NCBI GenBank assembly: GCA_947493005.1 | Contig: CANLOY010000004.1 | Location: 372,001-436,000, forward strand | Length of the DNA: 64,000 nucleotides | Source: an uncultured Roseivirga sp. | Lineage (GTDB): Bacteria > Bacteroidota > Bacteroidia > Cytophagales > Cyclobacteriaceae | Direction of reading: 5' to 3' | In this document: piece after piece, positions 1 to 7,495 of the stretch | Layout: every line of letters starts with the position of its first letter | How positions within the stretch are numbered: position 1 is the first letter of the stretch | Position numbers and translations under genes: made by a program | Notes under the pieces: model-generated | Seen by the model: the letters and a program-made list of their open reading frames with translations, nothing else | Databases searched by the model: none | What the model was told of the DNA's origin: nothing

Positions 1-1292
1 TTTCCTTTTCTTGGGAAAGGCCTAGGCATATCTTCCTCCATCATTTCAACAAGTTCCATTAATTGATCAGAAAGTTGACTTAGTTCAATATGCGCATTGT
101 CAAAGACTAAAACCTCTGCATCTTCACCAAAGAAACCTGCATTTGGCATGGTTTGATAACTCATCTTGGCTTTGGCGTTTAGCTTGATCATGTTATCAAT
201 ATCTAATGATAGGGCATCTAATCGCATCACGTCACCATCCATTTTGAAATCTAAAGTCATGTCGTTTAGCTTGATGTCATCAATTTGAATAGGGACATTG
301 GGTTGGTTCATCATCGAACTCAATTCCTCTGTTGGTTTAAATGAGATATCTTTTACTTCGATATCATAACTCATATTCTTAATAGGAAAAATGGAAAGTG
401 GGCTTAAAGAAGCATTGTCAGTTGATTTATCAAAGTTCAAATCGATTTCAAAAGCAACATCTGCTTTTCTTACTTCATATTCGCCAAGTTCAGGGTATGA
501 TTGTTTTAGCTTGGTAACATTGTACCTCGCTTCGATATGCGCATCTTTTGGCTCAAAATCTTCGATACTTTCTCCCATGAAATTAAAAATTGCATTGGCA
601 TTAAAGTCAATAGACTCACTTGAACTTTCCATTCGTTTCAGGTGAATTTGCTTGACCTTTGGATCATATCCCAGAGATAGTCTGAAGTTTCCTTCTTGCT
701 CAAATTGATTTCCAAAGCTTTGGATTTCCACTGGAGCTTGGGGGCTAAAGTCGGCCAGCATTTCTTGTAAACCATCAAAACGCATGTTCTGGCAATTGAT
801 GTCTATAGATTGCCTGGTAGTAGGAAGCAGCCCATTTTCAATGTTTTCTAATTCAAATAGTGATACTTCTCCATCAAAACTCAATTTCATAGACTTGGCC
901 TTAAAACTGGCTTCGGACTTATCTGTATTAAAAAGAGGCTCTTGCATATCAATCGACATTTTGTGAATCGATTTTAACTCCTTATCACCAGCCAGCGCAA
1001 GGATCTCAGAGAATGGCATTTTCAGTTTTATGGCTTTAGCAGTCAGATCAACAGGTAATTCACCTCCTTTAGCTTTAAAACCAGAAATGGTAACACTTCT
1101 ACCAATTGGACTTGCGGTAACCTTGTCGTACTCAAAGTCGAATGGGGCAGTGGCTGCATTTTCCTTGAATATTACTTGTAGTTGTTGATCAACTGACTCT
1201 GCAACTTGTGACCCGATAACACTATTGGCAATTATAGCCCCAATTACAACTATTGCATCTATTATAAGGAAGATGATTACTTTCTTAGACAT
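1..1292 (-). CDS. Partial membrane-anchored protein of unknown function
   Basis: Read leftwards from an ATG at 1292, the frame stays open for 430 codons and runs off the window, so the C-terminus is missing. Residues 4-26 form one hydrophobic segment (starting VIIFLIIDAIVVIG), which suggests an inner-membrane anchor or uncleaved signal. The rest is soluble, acidic and beta-rich, with repeated patterns such as LKMPFSEIL and SFDGEVSLFELENIE. This general look recalls AsmA-like or DUF945-like periplasmic proteins, but I cannot assign a family. A 10-3-10 inverted repeat lies just upstream of the start (1315-1337). Confidence 0.8.
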   Translation of the reverse strand, partial: MSKKVIIFLIIDAIVVIGAIIANSVIGSQVAESVDQQLQVIFKENAATAPFDFEYDKVTASPIGRSVTISGFKAKGGELPVDLTAKAIKLKMPFSEILALAGDKELKSIHKMSIDMQEPLFNTDKSEASFKAKSMKLSFDGEVSLFELENIENGLLPTTRQSIDINCQNMRFDGLQEMLADFSPQAPVEIQSFGNQFEQEGNFRLSLGYDPKVKQIHLKRMESSSESIDFNANAIFNFMGESIEDFEPKDAHIEARYNVTKLKQSYPELGEYEVRKADVAFEIDLNFDKSTDNASLSPLSIFPIKNMSYDIEVKDISFKPTEELSSMMNQPNVPIQIDDIKLNDMTLDFKMDGDVMRLDALSLDIDNMIKLNAKAKMSYQTMPNAGFFGEDAEVLVFDNAHIELSQLSDQLMELVEMMEEDMPRPFPRKG

Positions 1293-1314
1293 TCTTTATT
1301 AATTAAAAATTAAC

Positions 1315-1337
1315 TTGATTTAATTATATTAAATCAA
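1315..1337. promoter_or_regulatory. Perfect 10-bp inverted repeat, candidate operator
   Basis: TTGATTTAAT, a 3-nt spacer (TAT), then ATTAAATCAA. It ends 23 bases upstream of the start codon of the partial gene at 1292, where a repressor would overlap its promoter. Dyads of this size are typical of dimeric helix-turn-helix regulators. The regulator is unknown. Confidence 0.45.
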
Positions 1338-1350
1338 ATATACAGACTTT

Positions 1351-1416
1351 TTCGATAGTTAGTATTGTCAACAACAAATTGATTTCTAAAACTTGCTTAT
1401 GATAACATCAATAAGG
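1351..1416. repeat. Dispersed palindromic repeat, copy A
   Basis: Degenerate full-length copy of an intergenic repeat also seen at 6351, 7455, 19617, 20433 and 42897. The left arm holds GTTAGTATTGTCAACAAC, then an AT-rich middle, then a right arm ending CATCAATAAGG. It lies between the partial gene and the end of the LytTR regulator. Confidence 0.5.
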
Positions 1417-1455
1417 AGTCTTTATAAGGCGAATGAATGATTAAAAGGTTTGCTA

Positions 1456-2133
1456 TTATACCTTCTTAAAGGCGGCTACTAAGTCATGCTTGTAAGATGC
1501 TCCAATAGGGAGGAAATGTTCTTTTAATTGAAGTTTGTCTGGAGCAAGGCTAATAATAGCATTTAATCTCACTAGATATGACCTGTGACACTGCACAAAA
1601 CCTTGATCGCTGAGTTTGTCTTTCCAGTTTCTTAAGCTATCGAGCACCAGAATTTCACGATCGTAGGTGACAATTCTCACATAGTCAACCTCTGCTTTAA
1701 GAAAGAGTATTTCAGATGATTTGACTTTGAATGTAGTTTTATCTGCATAGATATAGTGTGTTTGATCATTGTAAGGAACAACCTCTTGAGACCCTTTTAC
1801 TCTGTTTACTGCTTTGAGAAATCGCTCGAATGAGAAGGGCTTGAGTAAATAATCCATAACCGCTATTTCAAAGGCATCCAGTGCATGATCTGAAAAAGCA
1901 GAAGTCACGATAATCTTGGGAGGGGTTTGAAGGCTTTTAACAAAGGAAAGCCCATCAAGCTCGGGTAATTGTATGTCCAGAAAGAGTAGATCGGCTGTTT
2001 CCAGCAACTTTGGAGGAATGTCTATACCAGACTCGAATATACCCAGACAGGTCAGATAACTTGTTTTTTCTATATATCCTGAAAGTAGTTTTTGTGCAGC
2101 TTGTTCGTCTTCAAGAATAATACACTTAATCAT
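1456..2133 (-). CDS. LytTR family response regulator
   Basis: Cytoplasmic transcription regulator of 225 residues. The receiver domain (about 1-115) has acidic D9/E10, phosphoacceptor D53 (in FLDIQLPELDG), T77 and K98. A LytTR DNA-binding domain follows (about 122-222), with the family pattern VDYVRI ... GFVQCHRSYLV ... LPIG. It overlaps the upstream kinase gene by 4 bases, so the two are almost certainly translationally coupled partners. Its targets may include the TonB-dependent receptor upstream, where a 21-bp-spaced direct repeat sits (6269-6300). Confidence 0.93.
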   Translation of the reverse strand: MIKCIILEDEQAAQKLLSGYIEKTSYLTCLGIFESGIDIPPKLLETADLLFLDIQLPELDGLSFVKSLQTPPKIIVTSAFSDHALDAFEIAVMDYLLKPFSFERFLKAVNRVKGSQEVVPYNDQTHYIYADKTTFKVKSSEILFLKAEVDYVRIVTYDREILVLDSLRNWKDKLSDQGFVQCHRSYLVRLNAIISLAPDKLQLKEHFLPIGASYKHDLVAAFKKV

Positions 2134-3167
2134 AGTATAATCTTTAAGTTAACAGAGAAGCCATTCTCTTTAGCACTTGCCTCCAGGTGATGGCTGTCGG
2201 GGTACTGAAGCGATAATCTCTTTTTGACATTGCTCAACCCAATACCACTATTAGTCCATTCAGTATCGGAAGTTGAAATTGTATTTTCATTGAATGGGTT
2301 GATACAAGTCAGAATCAGCTCTTCGTTTCGTTCCGAAACATTAATATCAATGGAATGCTCTTCTCCACGTAACATACTGGCGTATTTAAAAGCATTTTCA
2401 ATTATGGGAATGAGCAACAATGGAGCTATTTGCAATGATGAATCCTGTAGGTTCTTTTGGAACTCCACTTTTACTTTATTGCCCAAACGCTTTTTCTGTA
2501 GTTGTATATAATTCTCAATGTGGTTTAGCTCTTCTTTTATACTTACTGACGCTTGCTGACCCTCTTTTAAGAAATAACGGGTATTGGTAGATAACTGTAA
2601 TATAGAATCTGCCAGTGCATTATCATGCTTCAAGGCATCGGCATATAAACCATTCAATGTATTGAAGAGAAAGTGAGGTGTTACCTGTGCTTTTAGGGCA
2701 AGGAGTTCGGCTTGTTTCTTTTCGGTTGTAATCTGATTTAATGCCTGTTTTTGTTTCAGCAATCCCTTTACAATGTATAGTGCAAAGAAGAAGGTTAGAA
2801 AAGGAATATTTTTCACTACACCGGATACAAGTTGTTTCCAGCGAAATGGATGAAAGCCATAATCATGAAACAGGCTATCGGTAAACTCAAAACCAAAAAT
2901 GGATGCCGTGAATACGAGTATAAGGATGATTAGGGATTTCTTTCGGTTTTCAGACTTTAGTGGCAACCACCAATAGTATAAAGTATAGGATGGAATAATA
3001 ATGAAGAGAACCGAATTGAGCTCATGAAGAAAGGTTTCCGAATAACCACCTTCACGCCCCATAAACTTGATGTATGGGTACAGAAGTACTGACCCCCATA
3101 ACAATATATGGATGACGTACTCTCGTTTAAGTGGGTTCGAATTTTCTAGTGCCATAAGCCTGGTCAA
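2130..3167 (-). CDS. LytS-type sensor histidine kinase
   Basis: A 345-residue inner-membrane kinase. About four transmembrane helices (near 17-33, 48-66, 78-94 and 119-134) are followed by a short coiled coil and a His_kinase domain (PF06580 type). The phosphorylated histidine is H165 in QVTPHFLFNTLNGL. The ATPase domain shows IPIIENAFKYA and the glycine box GIGLSNVKKRL. No periplasmic sensor domain is visible, so the signal is probably read through the membrane helices. It pairs with the overlapping regulator and follows the YesU-like lipoprotein by 10 bases. Confidence 0.92.
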   Translation of the reverse strand: MTRLMALENSNPLKREYVIHILLWGSVLLYPYIKFMGREGGYSETFLHELNSVLFIIIPSYTLYYWWLPLKSENRKKSLIILILVFTASIFGFEFTDSLFHDYGFHPFRWKQLVSGVVKNIPFLTFFFALYIVKGLLKQKQALNQITTEKKQAELLALKAQVTPHFLFNTLNGLYADALKHDNALADSILQLSTNTRYFLKEGQQASVSIKEELNHIENYIQLQKKRLGNKVKVEFQKNLQDSSLQIAPLLLIPIIENAFKYASMLRGEEHSIDINVSERNEELILTCINPFNENTISTSDTEWTNSGIGLSNVKKRLSLQYPDSHHLEASAKENGFSVNLKIIL

Positions 3168-3177
3168 TTTATAGCTT

Positions 3178-3873
3178 TTACTGATGTGTCAGCATAAAAT
3201 CTTTGTAAGCAGCTTTTGCTAAGATGATATTGTTGCCATTAGTACCGCTAATTCTGAGCATAATATGTCCTCCCGGAAGTGGTTCATGGTCTTTAACCTC
3301 GAAAATAGTTTTATCATCCAGAGTGAATTTAATAAGTGTGCCTTTCTTAACGATGCTAACATTATACCATTTACCTGGAACCATCACATTTTCGGTTTGG
3401 TCTAGTCGAAATCCTTTTTCATAAGGCGATACATTCTTAAAGAAGAAGGGACGATTACCATGCGATTTGTTATTGAAAGTCAGATTGTAATGTTCCAGCG
3501 TGGTTCTCCAGTTCCAGACCTCTCTTGGCGAAAGATCATTAGATGTAGGCTTTGTAAGAGCCAGAGATTTACCAGGGTCAGAGGCAGAGAATAACACAAT
3601 TTGTACAGCTGATTCAGACAATGCCTTGACTTTGTATGTCATGGTAATATCACCTTTATATGATTCAGGGCTAATCAGAAAGAAGCCATCTGAACCATCT
3701 GTTTCCTCGACAATTAATTGATCACCTTCGATACTGGTTTTGCCAATACCATAGGTATGCCAGTTGGCTAATTCCTGGACAGAAATTTGTTCCGACTGAG
3801 TATTTATTGATGCACAGCTTGAAGCAAATAAGGCTGCATAAATCATGGCAAATATCATAGGATAGTTTTTCAT
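3178..3873 (-). CDS. Lipoprotein with YesU/DUF1961-like lectin fold
   Basis: The 231-residue product starts with a lipoprotein signal and lipobox cysteine C20 (LFASSC). The body has the look of a concanavalin/LamG-type beta-sandwich of the DUF1961 (YesU) or DUF1080 kind: FFLISPESYKGDITMTYKV, PGKWYNVSIVKKG and a C-terminal IMLRISGT. Such proteins usually bind or trim carbohydrates at the cell surface. It lies between the receptor gene (32 bases upstream) and the kinase gene (10 bases downstream), so it is probably part of one operon and may deliver the ligand that the kinase responds to. The family call is from pattern only. Confidence 0.65.
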   Translation of the reverse strand: MKNYPMIFAMIYAALFASSCASINTQSEQISVQELANWHTYGIGKTSIEGDQLIVEETDGSDGFFLISPESYKGDITMTYKVKALSESAVQIVLFSASDPGKSLALTKPTSNDLSPREVWNWRTTLEHYNLTFNNKSHGNRPFFFKNVSPYEKGFRLDQTENVMVPGKWYNVSIVKKGTLIKFTLDDKTIFEVKDHEPLPGGHIMLRISGTNGNNIILAKAAYKDFMLTHQ

Positions 3874-3905
3874 TATGTTTTGTGTTAAATCACTGTTTTA
3901 AATAT

Positions 3906-6218
3906 CTAGTCAATAGCACCTCCGTGTTGGTAGTCCCTTTTCCTTCGGGTACGTTTTAGCGTCACATTTTCGAAAAGAGAGAATGATGCACTTAAGAGGA
4001 AGCTACGCGATTGTGTGGCAAAGCGCCAAGTGGTTTCCTGAACAATCTGAGGTGTTACAGTGGTGCGTTCCTGAAGGTTGTTATTCAATACATCTATCAC
4101 TCTTAAACTCACCGATAGCCTGTTGCTATAAAAACTGCCTCTCAGTGCAAAGTCCAGTCGGTTTCTAGGCTCGAAGTACCTGAAAACCTGTTGACGTTTA
4201 AGGTCTAACCTATAACTTAAATCCATTGTTAGAGGCTTGGCAACTTTAAAGGTGTTTTTGAACTGTATTGTAGAACTGTAGAGCTCATTCCAGGTAAATG
4301 CTTCATTATCTACTGTGGTATAATAGTAGTTGGCCGACAGACTCAAATTCCAGAATGAGGTAGCCTCATATCCAAATGTTCCTTCGATGCCAGAAGAGTT
4401 ATTGATGCTACCATTGATATAATTGGCTATTTGTACACCCTCAGAGTCGAAGTTAAACAGCATCTGAAGCACATCTTTGCGTGAACGATAGAAACTGGAA
4501 AGTGATAGGTCAAAATTGCTACCGTGATACTGGTAGTTCAATTCAATGTTGTCAGCCGTTTCAGCTTGTAAGTCAGGGTTTCCTTCAAGCCTGAAGTACT
4601 GATTCCCCAATTGAAATGGGTTAACATGCGTGAAGTTGGGCCGTGCAATACGTTTGCTGTACCCAAAACTCAATTGCTGATTATCACTTAGCTGATATGA
4701 GAGGTGTATGGATGGAAAAAGATTAGAGAAGGTTTTTGCTGTGCTTAAGGGCGCTCGAGAACTTTCACTTGTAGATTCAAAGTACTCATAACGTAAGCCT
4801 GATTGAACTTTCAGCTTATCAAAATCCCAGCGCACTAAGGCATAGCCTGCTATTACATTTTCCTCATAGTTGAACCTGTCGAATGTTTCTGTTTGTATAT
4901 TGGTAAATGCATAGCTCGATTTGAGTTTACGCTTATTCCAATGTATACCAGCCTCAAATACACCAGCTTTGTTTACGGGTAGTGCATAGTCAATCCCAAT
5001 AAACTGAAGACTATTGTTCAATTTATATTCTTCTTCTGACAGGAAAATGTCATCTCTTAAATCCTGATTCGGAAAGGTGTTGTCAATGGTGTTGAGATTG
5101 TAATCAACTTCCAGAGTATGGTTTTTTCCTGCAAATCGATGGAGGAAATTACCATTTACCGTATTGATGATATGGAAATGCTCTGAATTTCTTAGGTGTA
5201 CAAAATCACTTGACTCAGTTGATCGGGTATAGGTAGCCGGGTTATTAAACTTGTGGTAATCATCCGTGTGCTCCCAGTCAATAGAGAATTCGTTGTGTTT
5301 ATCGGGAAAGATATCAATGCCAGTACGGAATCTATTGACATTTCCTTTATACTGATTAGGTGTATAAATGCGCTCTGTTCTGTTATCCGAATAAACACGA
5401 TTCAGGGTTTGATCACTTACACGGTCTTCATGTACTTCGTTCCAGTTGAACCTTAGATTGAACCAGTCTTTGTTGAAGTTTCCGTTTATTCCGTAGTTGT
5501 ATTTTATAGTACCATAACCTGACTTAATTGTGGCGTTCAGGCCTTTTGTTAAGTCTTTTTTAAGGATAACGTTTACAATACCTCCAATACCATTGGCCTG
5601 TTCTTTGGCCGAAGGTGAGGTGATAATTTCAAATCGATCAATGGAAGAAGAGGGGATTTGCTGAAGTAATTCAGTTGCCGACATACCTGATGGTTTACCA
5701 TTGATTAAGAGGCGAACATCTCCACTTCCTCGTAAAGAGATACTTCCCGAACCAAGGTCGGTTTGTATTTCCGAGATCTGATCTAATGCTTCTAAAGCTG
5801 ATGTACCTGCCTGTTGTAAATCACTTCCCAGGTTAATCACTTTCCGGTCTATTTTCTGTAATGTAAGTGTACGCTCTCCGGTTACAGTTACATCCTGAAG
5901 ATTCTCAATGGCTGGTGTCAGTAAAACCCTTATGTTGTCGAGTGCATCAATTGAAGCCTTGCTGATTGTATAGGTTTGATACCCTATAAAGCGTATTTCT
6001 ACTGTGTTAAAGTCTGAAGCTGGTTTTCTGATTGAAAAAGCGCCCTGTTCATCACTTATAGCACCATCTACAATGGTGCTGTCATTAAGTAGTACAATGG
6101 TAGCATATGGGATAGGAGTCTGATTGGTAGCATCTAAGACTGTACCTTTGATGGCTTGCTTTTGAGCAAAACCAAATTGGAATATGACCATGAAGAAGAA
6201 AGCGAATAGGGACTTCAT
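3906..6218 (-). CDS. TonB-dependent outer membrane beta-barrel receptor
   Basis: A 770-residue protein with a signal peptide ending near FGFAQK and a carboxypeptidase-regulatory-like beta-sandwich (about 20-105; IKGTVLDATNQTPIPYATI). The plug follows (about 110-240, with LRGSGDVRLLINGKPSG and IGGIVNVILKKD), then a long barrel of the outer_membrane_beta-barrel family (PF14905). It is shorter than SusC proteins and has no SusD partner, so it more likely takes up a peptide, metal complex or small glycan than a polysaccharide. It heads an apparent operon with the lipoprotein and the LytTR kinase/regulator. A candidate LytTR operator lies 51-82 bases upstream. Confidence 0.9.
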   Translation of the reverse strand: MKSLFAFFFMVIFQFGFAQKQAIKGTVLDATNQTPIPYATIVLLNDSTIVDGAISDEQGAFSIRKPASDFNTVEIRFIGYQTYTISKASIDALDNIRVLLTPAIENLQDVTVTGERTLTLQKIDRKVINLGSDLQQAGTSALEALDQISEIQTDLGSGSISLRGSGDVRLLINGKPSGMSATELLQQIPSSSIDRFEIITSPSAKEQANGIGGIVNVILKKDLTKGLNATIKSGYGTIKYNYGINGNFNKDWFNLRFNWNEVHEDRVSDQTLNRVYSDNRTERIYTPNQYKGNVNRFRTGIDIFPDKHNEFSIDWEHTDDYHKFNNPATYTRSTESSDFVHLRNSEHFHIINTVNGNFLHRFAGKNHTLEVDYNLNTIDNTFPNQDLRDDIFLSEEEYKLNNSLQFIGIDYALPVNKAGVFEAGIHWNKRKLKSSYAFTNIQTETFDRFNYEENVIAGYALVRWDFDKLKVQSGLRYEYFESTSESSRAPLSTAKTFSNLFPSIHLSYQLSDNQQLSFGYSKRIARPNFTHVNPFQLGNQYFRLEGNPDLQAETADNIELNYQYHGSNFDLSLSSFYRSRKDVLQMLFNFDSEGVQIANYINGSINNSSGIEGTFGYEATSFWNLSLSANYYYTTVDNEAFTWNELYSSTIQFKNTFKVAKPLTMDLSYRLDLKRQQVFRYFEPRNRLDFALRGSFYSNRLSVSLRVIDVLNNNLQERTTVTPQIVQETTWRFATQSRSFLLSASFSLFENVTLKRTRRKRDYQHGGAID

Positions 6219-6243
6219 CTCGTTTTTTTCAACAAGATGAATT

Positions 6244-6259
6244 GGAAGGTCAACCTTCC
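6244..6259. promoter_or_regulatory. Short perfect dyad in the receptor leader
   Basis: GGAAGGT, two bases, ACCTTCC: a 7-bp inverted repeat 26-41 bases upstream of the receptor start, directly downstream of the 21-bp direct repeats. It could be an operator or a small leader hairpin. Confidence 0.4.
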
Positions 6260-6268
6260 CAAAAATGA

Positions 6269-6300
6269 TCTGTTAACCCCTTGATTTTTTCTGTTAAACC
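6269..6300. promoter_or_regulatory. Candidate LytTR operator: direct repeats 21 bp apart
   Basis: TCTGTTAA occurs at 6269 and again at 6290, exactly 21 bases on. The match extends to TCTGTTAANCC (10 of 11 positions equal). LytTR domains (AgrA, ComE) bind pairs of about 9-bp direct repeats with this centre-to-centre spacing. The site sits 51-82 bases upstream of the receptor gene whose operon ends with a LytTR regulator. Confidence 0.55.
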
Positions 6301-6350
6301 GAGAGTTAGGCTAGAATATAAGCGCGATTACATTCCAGAATGACCGTTTC

Positions 6351-6414
6351 CCTTTGTTGGTGTTATGACCAGCAAATTGATTTTTAAAGCTCGTTGGTGA
6401 CAACACCAACAAGG
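6351..6414. repeat. Dispersed palindromic repeat, copy B (best full copy)
   Basis: The left arm is CCTTTGTTGGTGTTATGACC; the right arm ends GTTGGTGACAACACCAAC plus AAGG. The right arm is itself a hairpin (GTTGGTG, ACAA, CACCAAC), and the two arms are inverted copies of each other. This nested palindrome defines the family. Confidence 0.65.
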
Positions 6415-6441
6415 AATTAAAGCTAGACTGTATATATGGTC

Positions 6442-6528
6442 AAGATTCCTCCTTAGGTCGGAATGACTAAACGATATAGGTAACGCTAACCATCATTAAA
6501 CGTCATCCCGAAGAATGAGGGATTCTAC
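6442..6528. repeat. Inverted pair of a second intergenic repeat (GTCATYCCGA...GGATTCT type)
   Basis: On the minus strand, 6473-6442 reads CGTTTAGTCATTCCGACC followed by AAGGAGGAATCTT. On the plus strand, 6501-6526 reads CGTCATCCCGAAGAATGAGG followed by GATTCT. The two are diverged inverted copies about 30 bases apart. A related piece appears at 20521-20560. Repeats of this general look are common between genes in Bacteroidota. Confidence 0.4.
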
Positions 6529-6605
6529 CATTTGTGTAAATGGCTGCTTATATCTTTTATTGATTCAGGAGACTGGGAAGGAGTGCTTCAATGTGAAGCT
6601 TAATA

Positions 6606-7382
6606 TTACTTATAAATCTCATTAATCACGCCTGCCAAACGAACGCCTGCCTGAAGGATTCTCTGCTTCACTAAATCAAAGTTGTCATAAGAATAGCGGT
6701 AGCTTAACCTGCCACTCTCAGGGGCTTTGTACACCTGATCGCGGTAAGACATAGACTCCATTGCCCAGTCTCTTACACTTGCTGATTGCCATTCTTTCAC
6801 TTGTGTTTTGGTAGGGTGGTTTACCCAATCTGCCAATTCTGTATAGCTGAATTGTTTACCATCTATCATGCGGCTATCCCATACACTATGCAGGTTAGTA
6901 TCAGTGCCAAACCATTTTACTTTTACATCATTACCACCACGGTCTGTACCATTGCCCACATGTAAGGGCTGGTGAATGTCACCCACTAAGTGTACTAAAA
7001 ACTTCAGGTTTATAGCTTCCTGTTCAGCGCTTAGTTTACCGGATTTAAGTTCTTTGATAATCTTTTCAATGGCCCAGATTACATCTCCACCTTTTTGTTT
7101 CGGTGCAGTTTCATAGGTCATTCCATCAGGGATGGTACAATAGTGCCAGGTATTGGCATAACGGTAGGCATTATCCGAGCGTATTTCATCCATCCAAGTG
7201 CTTACCTCTGCCAGTGTTTCACTACCTAAAACACGTTTCACTTGTTTCCTGGCCTTTTTTGAGAGCTTTCCATCAGCTATGTGTCCAATAGTACGGTGGC
7301 CTATTTGTCCCCAGTAGATATTATCAGAAGCAGTGGTGGTCAGAAACAGAAATACAGAAAGTAGGGCAGTAGTGAATTTCAT
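6606..7382 (-). CDS. S1/P1-family zinc nuclease
   Basis: The 258-residue secreted enzyme belongs to the S1/P1 family, which cuts single-stranded nucleic acids and removes 3'-phosphates with three zinc ions. Visible zinc-site pieces are WGQIGHRTIGHIA (W24, H29, H34), STWMDEIR, NTWHYC, HLVGDIHQPLHVG and GGNDVKVKW ... LHSVWD. Length fits the family. In known members the mature protein starts at the Trp that binds zinc. Here the Trp is preceded by SDNIY rather than a clean AXA cleavage site, so the exact N-terminus is uncertain. It probably scavenges extracellular nucleic acid. Confidence 0.93.
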   Translation of the reverse strand: MKFTTALLSVFLFLTTTASDNIYWGQIGHRTIGHIADGKLSKKARKQVKRVLGSETLAEVSTWMDEIRSDNAYRYANTWHYCTIPDGMTYETAPKQKGGDVIWAIEKIIKELKSGKLSAEQEAINLKFLVHLVGDIHQPLHVGNGTDRGGNDVKVKWFGTDTNLHSVWDSRMIDGKQFSYTELADWVNHPTKTQVKEWQSASVRDWAMESMSYRDQVYKAPESGRLSYRYSYDNFDLVKQRILQAGVRLAGVINEIYK

Positions 7383-7454
7383 AACTTAGATTTTTGACAC
7401 TGCAAGCTTACTAAAAAGAGACTAATCTATAATTACCTTTTGATTAATTGTTCG

Positions 7455-7480
7455 CCTTTGTTAGTGTTGTCAACAACAAA
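7455..7480. repeat. Dispersed palindromic repeat, half copy C
   Basis: Only the left arm is present: CCTTTGTTAGTGTTGTCAAC followed by AACAAA. It lies in the gap between the S41 peptidase stop and the nuclease start. Confidence 0.5.
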
Positions 7481-7495
7481 GCATGGTGTTTCTTT

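Larger units (their letters stand above)
6219..6605. other. 387-bp intergenic region: operator and two repeat types, no gene
   Basis: The gap between the receptor start and the nuclease stop holds the receptor promoter region (dyad 6244-6259, direct repeats 6269-6300), one full copy of the dispersed palindromic repeat (6351-6414), and an inverted pair of a second repeat family (6442-6528). I see no open frame with coding character. Confidence 0.7.

Noticed and set aside
391-966. Two plus-strand frames of 84 and 60 residues
   Set aside because: Both are antisense to the partial minus-strand gene that reads continuously from 1292 to the window edge.
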